Notes: generated by a model from the letters alone, not told the origin. Positions 1 to 14,227 are shown, counted from the first letter of the stretch. The stretch: DNA of 64,000 nt from Homarus americanus (GCF_018991925.1 NW_024729645.1:558001-622000), one strand, 5' to 3'. A program made the numbers and translations.

Positions 1-44
1 GAAGGTGACCATTAATATGACCTACTTGAGGAAGGTAACGTTTA

Positions 45-290
45 ATGAAAGTGGTCTCATCAACACGACTGCCCGTTAGGGACAGTGTGGATACAGTACA
101 CTGTATACTAAGCCTTCGGTACACAAGGAGAGTGCCCGGACGTGCACTCGACCGTTCTCACTCCCCCAAATGTAAAGTTAGGTACCCATTTACAGCTGGA
201 TGGACTGTGAGTGCCCCAGGATCAAACCAGCGACCCGAAGGACAGGAGTTGAGTACTGTAACCACTCGATCGCCCTACCCCAATGGCATA
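45..290 (-). mobile_element. tRNA-derived SINE, copy 1
   Basis: Read on the minus strand, the segment starting near 287 resembles a tRNA-like SINE head. An A-box-like stretch (GGCGATCGAGTGG) is followed by a B-box-like GGTTTGATCC, then a body with the motif GTAAATGGGTACCT. A second copy with the same order of motifs lies at about 28258-28380 on the plus strand. It sits just downstream of the last visible exon of gene A, in its intron or 3' flank. The far end is uncertain; 1-60 holds two diverged copies of a unit of about 30 bp (GAAGGTGACC and GAAGGTAACG) that may be the SINE tail. Confidence 0.6.
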
Positions 291-305
291 TGATATAAGA
301 CTTAC

Positions 306-3300
306 CTAATGTGGGTGAAATCGGAAGAGGAAATCCAGTCGTGTATGCGGACCATGGCATCGGGGAGGTCGGACAGTTGGAAGGGAAGCATCCTGGATGT
401 ATCACTCGAAGACTTATTCGACACTGACATGATCTGGTACACCGCCCTGACCATATAGGCCGCTGAGGAGTTCAAGTGAGGGGTTAGAGAGAGGGGGAAG
501 ATACTGGAGGTAAATCACATCTATACCACCTCCCCTTAAGAGAAACCACAAGTATTGAGAGCTTTCCCTCAACGACTTATGAATTTCCCATAATGTTTAT
601 AGGATAAAATTACTCTTCTCATCCACAAGACTTAAACACAGGAGAACTTGTGGTAATTATCGAAGACAGTATCTAGCGCAATTTAAACCATTATTTGATA
701 CTTTCTCTCTTGCAAGCATCACATGAGTACTATCACATAACTGTCTTTTTAGAGCTTTGGTGATAAACGCGTAACTTATCCTTTGAAATAGGTAAAAGAG
801 AACCAATTAAACCCAATCTAACCAAACCTTAACTGTCTTAGAATAGGTCAGAGTTAAGTTAGGTAAGGATAGGAAGCTTAAATAGGTTTGTTTCACCTGT
901 TCGATAAGACGTTTACAACACCTGGGTACTGTCCTAGCTAATTTCTATGCATTTTTTTAATCTCCCCACGAAAAAAAAAAAAAAAAATACAGCACACGTA
1001 AAACTGTTTCCTGGCAGCACTTGTCGAGAATACTGGGAGAGTTTACCTGGTATGATGATGACAAGTATTGCACCTACAGCTTGAGCACATACATAAAGTA
1101 ATCTCTCCTAGTATACAGTAACTACCATTGAGCACACAGTAAACTCCCTTAATCATACAGTAGGTTCCTCTAAAATTAAGGGAAGCTACTGTATGTTTAA
1201 GGGAGTTTACAGTAGGTTTAAGGGAGTTTACAGTAGGTTTAAGGGAGTCTACTGTATGTTTAAGGGAGTTTACTGTATGTTTAAGGCTTATAAATACAGT
1301 AGACTCCGTTAAACATACAGTAAACTCCCTTAAGCCTACAGTAGCCTCCCTTAATTAAACAATCATGACGCAACATGCCTTAAAGAAACACAGATACGGT
1401 TAACCTCCTGCAGAAGTACTTACCGAGGGTGAGGAGAGAGATGATAGTGACGGGGTCGAGGGTGAGAGCTGTTCCCTGTCTCGTCTCTTCCCCTGTCAAT
1501 ACTGTCAAGAAATGGTCTAGGAACTCCTCTTCGTTTTCAGCTGTCAGCCCGGCGTCCTTAATTTTCTCAAGATTGACGGGGTCCAGAAAGAGGTCCACCA
1601 GAGAGGAAGAGGAGGAGGAGGAGGGGGAGGAGAAGAGGCCACTAAAAAAAGAGGAGGCGTTGCTTAAAATGGTAGATGGGGAGGCATTGGTGTTATTGGA
1701 TGATTCGGTAACGGAAACGGGGAAAGATGAGGGGAAAGGCCCACCGGATGAGGAAGAAGAAGGAGAGAGGTTTACGGAAGAGGAGGAGGAAAGGTCATTG
1801 AAGGTGGAGGAGAAGGGTGATAAAGGATGCGAAAAGTGTCGGGGGTAGGATAGAAAAACGGAGGAGCCAACGGAGGTGGTGGTGAAATTGGAAGGGGGAC
1901 CGTCAGATGAAGAAGAGATAACTTGGAGGACTGATGTGGAAGGGGAAGAGCTGGAGGAAGCGGACGAAGAGCTAGAGGAAGCGGACGAAGAGCTTCCGGA
2001 CGCGCTTTGACTTTGTTGCGTGTTGGAACCTTGACTTCCACCTGAGTTGGAATCTTGGAAAGAATTCGAGGAAGAGTCTTGAAAAGCGTATGGGGAAGAA
2101 GAGGCCTGACGCTTGTTAGGGGAGGAGGAGGAGGTTCGGCGCGTATTGGAGGAGGACGGACGCCTGTTAGGGGAGGAGGAGGTTCGGCGCGTATTGGAGG
2201 AGGACGGACGTCTGTTAGGGGAGGAGGAGGTTCGGCGCGTATTGGAGGAGGACGGACGCCTGTTAGGGGAGGAGGAGGTTCGGCGCGTATTAGAGGAGGA
2301 CGGACGTCTGTTAGGGGGAGGAGGAGGTGGAGGTTCGCGTATTGGAGGTGGTAGGGAGGACTGACGCCTTTTAGGGGGAGGAGGAGGTGGAGGTTCGGCG
2401 TATTGGGGGAGGTGGACTGACGCCTTTTAGGGAGGAGGAGGAGGAGTAGGAGGAGGAGTTGGAGGTTCGGCGCTTATTGGAGGTGGTATAGGACTGACGC
2501 CTGTTAGGTGAGGAGGAGGTGGAGGAGGACTGATTCCTGTTAGGGGAAGAGGAGGTTTGAAGCGTATTGGAGGAGGAGGAGGTGGGAGAAGAGGAAGATC
2601 GTGTCACGTTGGCGATTGACTTTTTGAAAGGAAAGAGGAGGTTCGATTCGTATTGGAGGAGGGAGAGAGGAGAAGGAGGAGGTCAAGGAGGAGGAGGAGG
2701 TGGTTTGGCTCGTATTGGAGGAGGGAGAGAAGGAGGAGGATGAGGAGGAGGTTTGGCTCATTGGAGGAGGAGAGAAGGAGGAGGAGGAGGAGGTTTGGCT
2801 CGTATTGGAGGGAGAAGGAGGAGGAGGAGGTTTGGCTAGTATTGGAGGAGGGAGAAGGAGGAGAAGGAAGAAATGCTCGTATTGGAGGAGGGAGAGAAGG
2901 AGGAGGAGGTGGTTCGGCTCGTATTGGAGGAGGGAGAGAAGGAGGAGGAGGACTGATGCGTGATAGGGGAGGAGGAGGGGGCTCGGCGCATATTGGAGGA
3001 GGTACGGCGGTTGTTGGAAGAAGAGGTTAGGCGCGTTTTGGAGGGAGAGGTGGACTGACGCCTATTATTGGAGGAGGAGATTTGTTTCCTATTGGTGGTG
3101 GGAGAGGAGGAGGAGGTGGGGGAGGAGGTGAAGGAGGAAGTAAGGCGACTGTTGGAGGGAGAGATTCGTTGCGCATTGGAAGATGGGGAGGAAGATGAGG
3201 TGGAAGATGAGTAGAAGGTGGAGGAAGAGGTGGGGGAGGAGGAGGAGGAGGAGGAGGAGGAGGGGAAAGAGATGAAAAAAGAATAGTTTTTCTCTCTACC

Positions 3301-3969
3301 CACTGTAGATATGTTGTGACTGGTGGTCATGGATTCATTTATAAGGTGAGACGAGGAGGAGGGATCTGTTGGTTGTGTTCTTGGCTCTAGTGTTTTCTTC
3401 ATCCTCTGATCCAGTGACAAGAGATCCTCCATGTCCTTAGTGGCCAGGAGTATATTCTTCCCCAGGATATTGGCAACACTGGCTTCCGGGAGATTCGTGG
3501 TTGTTGGCCCGACTTCATCAGCGCCCGACGATGTAACCCGTTGTTCAGTCTGACTATCTCTGTCGGTTTGGGCGGGCTTTGTATTCTCCACATCTGCCAG
3601 CAAACTGAAAATATCACCTGTCTTTCGTTGATTATTCTCATTGAAGGTAAATGTATCGATGTTAAACGTTGCTTTTGGAGTCGAAGTTGTCGCAGCTGCG
3701 CTCGTGACTGAATCTTTCTCGCCATTGTTTATGTTTACTTGTGGTTCATTGTTTTCATCTCTATCATTCTGCGAGAAGATCTTAGTCAAGCTCAAGAACG
3801 AATCGGAGTCTTCGAGAGGTTCCTGGAGGTGATCGTTGTCCTGGAAAAGGATTGGGGTGTCCAAGAAGCGACTGGAAGGGTTCTGGAAGGCACTGAAAGC
3901 CTGTGTGATGGGAAGCCTCAATACCACCACAGCCATAGCCGCCGTCAGTATTTGCGGGCCGCTTGTCAT
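306..3969 (-). CDS. Gene A: signal peptide, Ser-rich repeat ectodomain, one TM helix (frame-disrupted)
   Basis: Minus-strand model of two exons, 3969-1434 and 462-306. A CAG acceptor lies directly before the ATG at 3969, so a 5' untranslated exon lies upstream; a strong GTAAGTGT donor near 8080 is one candidate. The start gives a signal peptide (MTSGPQILTAAMAVVV, cleavage after ITQA). About 130 mixed residues follow, then a long Ser/Asn/Thr/Arg tract built on a 16-residue repeat (PNRRPSSSNTRRTSSS, 48 bp). The exon ends DPVTIISLLTL with a phase-1 GTAAGTAC donor. A phase-1 acceptor at 463 joins it to AAYMVRAVYQIMS, completing the helix, followed by a tail with DAMVRIHDWISSSDF. The next donor AG|GTAAGT (phase 2) would also give an in-frame TAA if unspliced, so the C-terminus is unsettled. 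Homopurine tracts between about 2300 and 2860 contain several 1-2 nt frame changes. Family unrecognised; the exon join is well supported, intactness is not. Confidence 0.6.
1140..1360. repeat. Foldback array of a 21-bp unit
   Basis: Copies of GGGAGTTTACAGTAGGTTTAA run in direct order at about 1195-1290 and are flanked on both sides by reverse-complement copies (TTAAACATACAGTAAACTCCC type). The whole segment can fold into a long imperfect hairpin. It lies in the intron between the two gene A exons. Confidence 0.7.
1990..3260. repeat. GGA/TCC-rich coding minisatellite of gene A
   Basis: Imperfect 48-bp units (clearest at 2120-2320) degrade upstream into GGAGGA homopurine runs. Read on the minus strand this is the Ser-Asn-Thr-Arg repeat of gene A. 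Unit length divisible by three is expected of a coding repeat, but homopolymer length differences (for example five instead of four C near 2322-2326 on the minus strand) shift the frame. Confidence 0.8.
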
Positions 3970-4386
3970 CCTGTTGGTGGAGAATGAATTGAGATTTATG
4001 AGGGAGAGAACGGAGAGGAGCGATGAAAAGGAATAAGAAATGAAAGAGAGAAAAAGGGAAAACCATAACAGAAAGAGCATTACCAAAGGAGAATAACAGA
4101 ACGATAATAACAGAAAATACGAAAAAAAAATCAAGTGAAGAATATAAATCATTACACGAGTTTACATAATTTCCGATTTTCTGTCTTTTCCGGTAAATTA
4201 TAAATCATATAACTTTACAACTATAACTAGATAGAGACATTAAACATATTAATTAAGAACAAAATCACTCGGAGTTTTACCTGATAATGTAAAAAAGGTT
4301 CGGCACAATCACTACCCCTTTTACTACAGCACCTCACCTCGACAACCAGTGCTCGAAATGATCAGGTTGTCACGAGCCATAAATGG

Positions 4387-5262
<876 letters not shown>

Positions 5263-5283
5263 ACATATAGTGAACGTTTGCGA

Positions 5284-5314
<31 letters not shown>

Positions 5315-5557
5315 GATAGGTGACCAAATCTTTGTACGTCTGTGTGCGTATACATCTGCATGTCCGTGTCTACATGTGTGTATAGAGGCATATACCTATG
5401 TATATGTGCACGTCCCCGATCATGTATGACACAACGTCTCCTCCTTCAAGTGTCATCTGTCCGCGTGACATATGACACCTCATGAGTTATGGGTCAGTTA
5501 GTACACAGTGTCTGTTCACTTCCTCACCCAACCCTCGTTTTACATAGTCAGTCTGGA

Positions 5558-5690
5558 GTCAGTCTAGTGATTACAGAGGTCAGGTAGTCAGTCTAGTGAT
5601 TACAGAGGTCAGGTAGTCAGTCTAGTGATTATAGAGGTCAGGTAGTCAGTCTAGTGATTAGAGAGGTCAAGTAGTCAGTCTAGTGGTCAC
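5558..5690. repeat. 29-bp tandem repeat, about 4-5 copies
   Basis: The unit GTCAGTCTAGTGATTACAGA followed by GGTCAGGTA recurs with few changes, decaying at the right end. Confidence 0.85.
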
Positions 5691-5699
5691 ATGGTTCAG

Positions 5700-8140
5700 T
5701 CTCAGTCAATCTACAAGTCATGTCCACTGAGTTAATTGTATGAACGTTTATTACCTTTCTCGTCTTTACTCCTCTTCATTATCTCCCTTTACCTCCTCCT
5801 GCGTTCGTAACTACTTCTTGCCGTGTTCCACTTTAAGTCCAGCAACGGAGACATAACGATACGTCCTTGCATTTCCCCTATGGCCTGCACACCACAAACA
5901 GGAATCTACAGTATAGAGGTTTTGCCGGCACAAATTACAGGTCTCGGGTCTGTTGATGGTGCGACGGAACGAACTCGTCTTGACTGTTAGGTTGTGCAGA
6001 GAGAAACTTTTAACACCTTGCTTGAGGGGATTTTCACTTAAGTTCCTTATTTCTGTAATAATGTTTTCCTCAGTTTCTTTCATTATTTTTGTCTTTATGT
6101 TTTATCTTTTTCTCTTATTATTACTATTACTGTCTGCATGTTTAACCCATCTGTCAGTCTCTAGCTTGGCTTTAACAATAACAAGAGTTAGACACGACAG
6201 CTGGACGACTTATCTGTGGCAAGACTTGTCCGGCTGGCGGGGTAAGGAGCCGTTAGTGATTGTGAAAAGCTGTTAAGGAATGATAGTAGACTTTTGAAGC
6301 TGTTGTTAACTATTAGAAGGCGTTAGTAGCTAATAATTGTCGTAAGTAATCGTTAGTGGTCGTTAGCAGACGTTATTGGCCGTTAATAACCAGTAATACT
6401 CGCTCCTGGCCGTAACTAAACGTTAGAACATTTCGATTTAAAATTATTTGTTTCGTCAGGTGAGACAGATATATTGTCTACTGTCGCCCAGACTACCTCA
6501 GTATTGATCAGTCAAACTCAGTGTTGTCTAATGACTACGAACGTGACTGAACGATCCCTTGACTGGGCAGTTTATGAGGAAGGAGGTAGTTGACTGTTGG
6601 TTCCTGTCTATGTACCCTATGTGACAGACTGTTTGAGTGGAGGAACTAACTGCGAGGATGATTACCTTTTTATTGGTCTCTAATTATATAGGTAACAAAC
6701 TTAACTATCTGGAGTACAGGGTGACTAGAAAAATCTGCAGTTGTTTGGCTAAATTGTCCACTGGTTATATAACTGAGTAAATAACTGGGTTAAGTGGATG
6801 CCTGGGGTTAGGATATATATTTGTTTGCCACTAACTTTATCTCTGACTACCTGGATCACCTAGGATAAACTGATGGGAAAAATTGGCTCTCAAGATTAAT
6901 TGACTAAAGATTAATTGACTAGATTAATTGACTGGGTGGTAAATGGACGAGAGGGGCAGGTTCTTGTTCCCTGTTCGTATGGCTTACTGGGTGATTTAAT
7001 TGGTGAGCAGTTAATGAAGGATACCTCTTGTTGTATAACTGATTGCGAGAAGGATCTGGGGCAAACAGATGACCGTAAGGAGTGGAGGAGAGGTTCCCCG
7101 GTAGGTAGAAGACAGATACAGAGTACCTGGTCAGTCAGCTTCAAAGTAGGTCACCGGGATAGCGTGCATTGTGCCTGCCGGGGGAGGACCTACCTTACCT
7201 GACTCAGTTGAACCACTTAGATAACATTTAGTAGAAATATGTGACTATCAGTATCGAGGGACCAAAGGGGATGAGGTAAGTAAAAAAGTGAACTTCAGAA
7301 AAAGGCCTCGAGCACTACACTGTTTGCCAAGTCACACTCAGGGTTCAGATTCTGAACGGTTTGCACGGTCAAAATTCCTCTTAACTGACGAGGTAAAAAA
7401 AGTACCTAACTGGTTGATTTAAGGTGAAGCACAAAATCTATGACCAGGGAACATCAAAATCATACCCAAAAAATTATCTTTAACTTGATACGATCCCTTA
7501 ACACCTGACAAATTTTATAAACATATTCTTTAGAAATATTATAAAAGTTACTGTTACCTCTAATTTAGGTTAAAATCTGAGGGTAATTATGACGCAATTT
7601 TTTTGTCAGTTTTGTGCTCTTGATTAACGACTTCGATGCATTGTTACATCTTTACTTACGAGAAATATTCATCGTACTAACTACTGAATATCTAGACCCC
7701 GAAATACATCATAACAAAAACAAAGTGTCTACAGGTATGAATGATATTATACTTCGTGGGGCTCAAGGATGAAGACGGGGAAGTTTACACACGACTATCG
7801 AGAGTGAGAAGGATGGCTGGATGGGCGATAACAGATGGAAATAAAACCCACAATGTACACTGATTATGAGAAGATAAAAAACATCAACTTCACTTCAAAG
7901 AGTCTTGTCAACAACAGAAACCGGATTTAAACAGTCACGAACGGCTCCTATGAAAGCGTAAACATATCAATCATCACACACACAGTACAACATCTGCAAT
8001 AACATTATCTAGAAGCTTACAAAAACTCAACCCCCAAAAAACCACAACCCCACAAGAATGTAAAAATGACACTTACGGGGTTGAAAGCTCCCCAGGTAAC
8101 ACTAAAATTGACTTCCGCACAGGACTCCGGCGCCAAGAGA
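5700..8140. other. Intergenic stretch, no gene recognised
   Basis: Unique AT-rich DNA. The ORFs at 5953-6276 and 6915-7202 lack recognisable domains, splice context or codon regularity. A strong minus-strand donor (CCC|GTAAGTGT) near 8080 ends a segment without an open ATG frame; it may belong to the 5' untranslated exon of gene A. Confidence 0.5.
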
Positions 8141-8229
8141 GACATACATCACGTACAGCAGGAGAGGATCAGTGAGGCTTGGAGGAGGAGAGTTAGCAGG
8201 TCGTGACTCAACAGACTTGTAGTGTTACG

Positions 8230-8513
8230 GTACCAACTGACGGCGGGAGGATGGTGATGTGGTGAAGAGAGGGAGGGCGGGAGGATGGTGATGTGGTGAA
8301 GAGAGGGAGGGCGGGAGGATGGTGATGTGGTGAAGAGAGGGAGGGCGGGAGGATGGTGATGTGGTGAAGAGAGGGGGCGGGAGGATGGTGATGTGGTGAA
8401 GAGAGGGAGGGCGGGAGGATGGTGATGTGGTGAAGAGAGGGAGGGCGGGAGGATGGTGATGTGGTGAAGAGAGGGAGGGCGGGAGGATGGTGATGTGGTG
8501 AAGAGAGGGTGGG
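8230..8513. repeat. 34-bp minisatellite, about 8 copies
   Basis: Unit GCGGGAGGATGGTGATGTGG followed by TGAAGAGAGGGAGG, nearly identical copies, one with a short deletion. The open frames on the minus strand (Pro/His/Ser-rich) come from the repeat. Confidence 0.9.
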
Positions 8514-9589
8514 TGGTGGGGCATTGTGGTTGTGGTGGAGGGAGGAGGGAGGGAAGTGGGGCAGTGTGGTTGTGGTGGAGGGAAGAAGGAAAGAGCCAGG
8601 ACATTGTGGTTGTGACGTATAATCGCATGAATTTATGGTTGTCTTTGAGTGGTCGTAATAGGGTTAATTTCTGAGGAGCGTTTGTAACGTGTACCTGTGG
8701 TTGGTGGTGGCGCGTGTACCATGTGTGTTTGCAGATGACACATGTATAAGCGATTAGTGAGTGACTTAGAATTTGTGTGGTATGCTTGCGTGTGTTGTGG
8801 TAACTGTGGCATTATTCTCATTTCAATACGCGGTAATGTTTTGTGTTGTGTGTCTGCGGTGAGCTTAAGATAATTCGTGGCATACTTTCGTAGTTTTGGA
8901 AGTTTCACGTCAGTTGGTTCAGGTCAACGTTTAGCCTAAGACAGCTGTACCAATAGCTGTGGTGTAATAGGTTCCTTAAACCCCAACCAACACGTCCGCT
9001 TTGTCAATACCTCCTCCTCCGCCTCCTTCTCCTCTTCCTCCTACTCCTACTACTACTTCTGTCATGACTAGCAAGGGTGTTACTACTACTAGTATTGCTA
9101 CTGTTGCTTTTAATACTACTTTTGCATGTACAGAGAGAGAGAGAGACAATGACCCGTTACCTGCGTTGACCATGACCGTGGGCTAAGACATCCTCCCTTC
9201 CCTCCTTCATCTCTCCTCACTCCACACTCTCTCACCCCCTCACCTCTCCCCTTCCTGCCACTCCACCAAGTCCCTCCAACGGTAATGTGTGAAGGGGGTC
9301 ATGTCAGGGGTTCATTATTAACTCGTGTAATGTAAGGAGGGGTCATGTTAGGGGTTCATAATTAACCCATCTACTATCAGGGGTTCATATCAGGGGTTGA
9401 GAGGTAGCACAATGCTGTCTTGGCAAGCTTTAAAGTGTATTAGTATAAATAATATATTTATATGCTATCTACAAAGCTTAATAATCAGCTTGAATTAAAT
9501 AATTTCTCGGGTATAAATCTCTAACGCACCTGAGATATTGTTTACGTTCGGGAGACAAGGGTGTAATAATAAAGACCGTGAGAATATGA

Positions 9590-10882
9590 AAAAAGAACGT
9601 GGGGATATGATAAAGAGCGTGGGAATATGCTAAAGAGCGTGGAAATATGCTAAAGAGCGTGGAAATATGCTAAAGAGCGTGGAAATATGCTAAAGAGCGT
9701 GGAAATATGCTAAAGAGCGTGGGAATATGCTAAAGAGCATGGGAATATGCTAAAGAGCATGGGAATATGCTAAAGAGCATGGGAATATGAAAAAGTGCGT
9801 GGGGATATGATAAAGAGCGTGGGAATATGCTAAAGAGCGTGGACATATGCTAAAGAGCGTGGGAATATGCTAAAGAGCATGGGAATATGCTAAAGACCGT
9901 GGGAATATGAAAAAGTGCGTGGGGATATGATAAAGAGCGTGGGAATATTAAAGAGAGCTTGGGAATATGATAAAGAGCGTAGGAATATGAAAAAGAGCAC
10001 GGGGATATAATAAAGTGAGTGTGGGGATATGATAAAGAGCGTGGGAATATGAAAAAGAGCGTGGGAATATGAAAAAGAGCGTGGTAATATGATAGAGAGC
10101 GTAGGGATATGATAAAGAGCGTAGGGATATGATAAAGAGCGTGGGGATATGATAAAGAGCGTGGGTATATGAAAATGAGCGTGGGAATATGAAAAAGAGC
10201 ATGGGAATATGATACAGAGCGTGGGAATGTGATACAGAGCGTAGGGATATGATAAAGAGCGTGGTATATGAAAATGAGCGTGGGAATATGAAAAACAGCG
10301 TGGGAATATGATACAGAGCGTGGGAATGTGAAAAAGAGCGTGGGAATATGATAAAGAGTGTGGGAATATGATAAAGAGTGTGGGGATATGCTAAAGAGCG
10401 TGGGAATATGATAGAGTGTGGGAATATGATAAAGAGCGTGGGGATATGATAAAGAGCGTGGGGATATGATAAAGAGCGTGGGGATATGATAAGGAGCAAG
10501 GGAATATGAAAAAGAGCGTGGGAATATGCTAAAGAGCGTGGGAATATGATAAAGAGCGTGGGGATATGATAAAGAGCATGGGGATACGATAAAGAGCGTG
10601 GAAATATGAAAAAGAGCTTTGGAATATGATAAAGAGCGTAGAAATATGAAAAAGAGCGTGGGACTATGATAGAGAGTGTGGGAATATAATAAAGAGCGTG
10701 GGAATATGATAACGTGAGCGTGGGAATATGATAGAGAGCGTGGGAATATGATAAAGAGCGTGGGAATATGATAAAGTGAGCGTGGGAATATGATAGAGAG
10801 CGTGGGAATATGATAAAGAGCGTGGGAATATGATAAAAGAACGTGGGGATATGAAAGAGAGCGTGGGAATATATTAGTGTGG
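9590..10882. repeat. 20-bp satellite, about 60 copies
   Basis: Consensus GGGAATATGATAAAGAGCGT with frequent substitutions at the same few positions (GGG/GGA/GTG; GATAAA/GAAAAA/GCTAAA). Three units give 60 bp, so one repeat keeps all minus-strand frames open for hundreds of codons; this is not evidence of a gene. Confidence 0.95.
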
Positions 10883-10984
10883 GAATATTCTTTAATTCCA
10901 ATACAGTTCCTAAAATTAGTATGATCTTTATACTTCCTTGCAGTATTCCATAAAAAAAAATAAATAAAAATAAAAATCATATGA

Positions 10985-12750
10985 AAGTTTACTTATTAAT
11001 TAAAAACCAATAAGTCAGTGATTTTCTTTTGACTACAACTGGTTCTGTTAGGATGGTAGTGAGTTCTGTGACGCACTATGCTGGCCTGAGTGGTATCAAG
11101 ACTTAAAGTTGTTTGGTGTAATATACTAAATATTAATTTGTATTCATTGGTTAATAACAGCGACAGATGAAGCACCTAAACCTATAGATACAACAATATC
11201 AATACAGAGTGCTGTAAATTAATGTATATAAAGACAATTAGAGATGGTATACCTCTCGCCCCAGACACGTCTGTAACCACTACAGTAGAACGGAAAACCC
11301 GACACTCTTAAGTCATTTCAATCTGTGCTTCTTATTTTATGAACCGGTGAAGGGTCTTACAGTGCCTCTCCATGAAAACTTGGGAAAAAAATGTATTCAG
11401 CAGTTTCTTGGTTATGACGATTTCTTTCTTTTTGTAATTGTGACTTTGAACTTTTAACAATCAAGGTAAATTTTTATGAGTAACCCCATGAGGCATCGGC
11501 AATTAATTCCTCTAGAACATTTATATTATGGGACTTGTGAACATGTTTCTCGGCATCCATGTCATATATGTAGAAAAATCATGTTTCTCCATAATTTTCT
11601 GGATAAACATGACGTTGAAGAGAAATCGTCAACTCTGATGTGTTTTTTGGCTAGAAATCTAGTCCCATTCTTCTATGACGCTTCGTTCCAGAGCTATCGC
11701 GAAAAATGTCATTTTTGAACTTTCGATGACCGTGATCTTGACTTCCAAAAAAGTCAATGTTTTTTATACTGTATATCCAAAATGGTTCATCCATAACGTT
11801 TGTTTACATTTTGTGCCAATGTGGCTAAGATATGCGTTATTTCATTATGAGCGATGGTGAGGGAACACAGACGTAGTTAGTTAGTCATTCGAGTTCCTCA
11901 AAAAACTTCCGTGGGCGTGGTCATTAAAGACAGGTAACGGTACACTGTTTTGCTTTTGTTCTACAAACACATGAGGTCAGGAGTGGAAACATTTCCGTAA
12001 GTTTCATAGCACACTTACATTATATTAACCGGGGATGACCTAAAACAGGTTATACCTCCGTTAGGGCTGGGTTAATCGTACGCCCGGCAGCACCACGAAG
12101 CAAACAGGGAAAAAAATTCTCTAAGAGGGCAACTATAAAAATGCCTTCATATGGTTAACAAGCGTTAAAATAAAAAGTAAAAAATTTAATGGAGTGTTAA
12201 TAATGTTAATAAAAATGATACTATTACTACTACTACTACTATTAATAATAATAATGATAATAATAACAATATTAATAAAAATAATGATAAAAATATAATA
12301 AAATGATAAAAAAATAATAAAAGACGATACTACGACACCTGAAATACAAATAAAGTAAATATAAACTTTAAAAGGGCATCTGCGAGTATGGGTCCCACAG
12401 CCTGCCGGAGGTTATCACGAAAACTAGACCTTAGCAACAACCAGAAAGTGTTAACTATGGGATGAGGAAAACTGGCCAATGACTCCCAGAACATAGGAGA
12501 GATTAGAGGGTGAAGCTTGTCCGTGACCTTGCCCTATGACATCCTCCTGACGGAAGGACGGACGGATGGAAGAAAGAGTGGACGGACAGATTAAGAGTTG
12601 ATTTTAGTTCCACGAATTTTTTGCCCCTCAAAACACAATATATAAATTGATGAAATGGGAATTAAAAATCAATGCGCGAAAATAAAATGAGAAAAAAATG
12701 CTAAAAAATTAATACTTATAAAGGCAAAATGATCACTAAGCATCAATAAC
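10985..12750. other. Intergenic stretch, no gene recognised
   Basis: AT-rich, with A/T simple sequence at 12180-12320. The 80-codon ORF at 11476-11718 has no recognisable similarity or splice context; two nearby occurrences of CATGTTTCTC (about 11540 and 11580) hint at a decayed repeat. Confidence 0.4.
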
Positions 12751-12763
12751 AAAAACCTATGTA

Positions 12764-12910
12764 CAGACGCGGACAAAAGTTCGCTCCCCGTGGTGAAACT
12801 GTGTCACAGGAATGAGTCTCCGAACTGACTTACCCTGACTGCTTCATCTCATTTGGGGTCGATGCTGCTTCCTCATTATGGACGGGAGCGAACTTTTGAC
12901 CCCGAATGTC
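12764..12910. mobile_element. Tc1/mariner-like MITE, copy 1
   Basis: Starts after TA with CAGACGCGGACAAAAGTTCG and ends with CGAACTTTTGACCCCGAATG, an imperfect inverted pair of about 25 bp. The internal sequence matches the copy at 15501-15641 in opposite orientation along most of its length. The short internal region has no coding capacity. TIRs beginning CAGT next to TA are typical of Tc1/mariner elements; the assignment is inference. Confidence 0.8.
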
Positions 12911-12999
12911 CGAAGATCAGTAAGGCATTAAAATAAAAACGGTAGGCAAACATGAAAATAATATATATATAATGAAAATAAAACTCTAACCTTCTAAAC

Positions 13000-14220
13000 A
13001 TAACCTGAATATATAAAGAATTAAAAAAACAAAAACTTCACCTAAAAATCACAAATAAACGGGTTATATGAAATTTATCCCCTAAACAGTAATATAACAG
13101 TACCAGTGAGCCTAACCTGTTTGATCTGGAAACTGACAAGGCGGGAAGGAATCGTAGTAGCCTCGGAGACCTCAACGCACAGCGGCTCAACCTCAACTGA
13201 GCACATAGCCGCGTCTGAACCTGCACCACATCACCACCATCGGCGCAACATTACCTGCGCAGTTACACACACACACACACAGATGGTGGATATAAACAAA
13301 AGGAAAGCCAGGAAGTTTTGCGGTTACTGGCCGGGAATGATATGCCGGAAAATCATGACTTAGCAACAAAAGGATCAGAGGTGCGTATATAAAGGGTTCA
13401 AGTTCATAACCTAGAGAAGAGTTGATGTTGGACGGTATCCGATGCTCATAGACGTAATGAAGTCATCACTACAGTATAGATGAAATAAAGAATACTTAAT
13501 AATTATAAATACCATGACATATAATACAAAACAAAACAATAATGTATAAACCACCCAAAAAAATAAATTAAAAACAATATAATTAAAAAAAAAAAACACT
13601 CAATAATTATCGCGGTAGTAAAAATATAAATAATATATGAATGAAAAACAAACAAACACTGAAATGAGATTAGGAATTAAAATAGCAAATAGAAATAAAA
13701 TAACACTCTATACCAGATACACCACATAGCGATCGTCAAAGGAATCACGTAATGTCAACAAAAAACACGATAGGATGAAACAATAACTCAGCATTAATAT
13801 GAAAACAAGATATTAATAAAGAAGAGAAAAATGACACTTCTGCTTGAAACCAAAATACGAATAATAATAAGAAATAAGATAGAGGAAAATAAGGATCAAA
13901 TGCAATTATAAATCTTCTTGAGAGTTTAAATGCAATGGATAATTTTTTAGTAGCTACAAACCTTAATCTATCAGACAGAACACAACAGACAGACATAACA
14001 GACAGGCATAACAGACAGATAAATCCAACAGACACAGTGGACAAACGACTCTACCAGACACACAGACATATATCAGACAGATGAACACACATGGTTTATT
14101 ATAACCCGGAAAAAAATTGTCACACGGCTTACAAGGAGCTGAACAAAGAGGTCACAATAGAGAGAATTATTCCAGTGAGCGCGTGACCTAGCTGCCATTG
14201 AGCGTCACGTGACCTGTGCA
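13000..14220. other. Intergenic stretch, no gene recognised
   Basis: AT-rich with A-runs. The ORF at 13106-13363 has a His-rich and a Thr/His repeat segment from an AC tract and no support as a gene. Short ACAGACAG-type repeats occur at 13975-14080. Confidence 0.4.
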
Positions 14221-14227
14221 AGTCACT

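Noticed and set aside
9850..10980. 376-codon and 317-codon minus-strand ORFs (Tyr/His/Pro/Ser repeats)
   Set aside because: They are produced by the 20-bp satellite, which leaves several frames open at once; no start context, signal or splice evidence.
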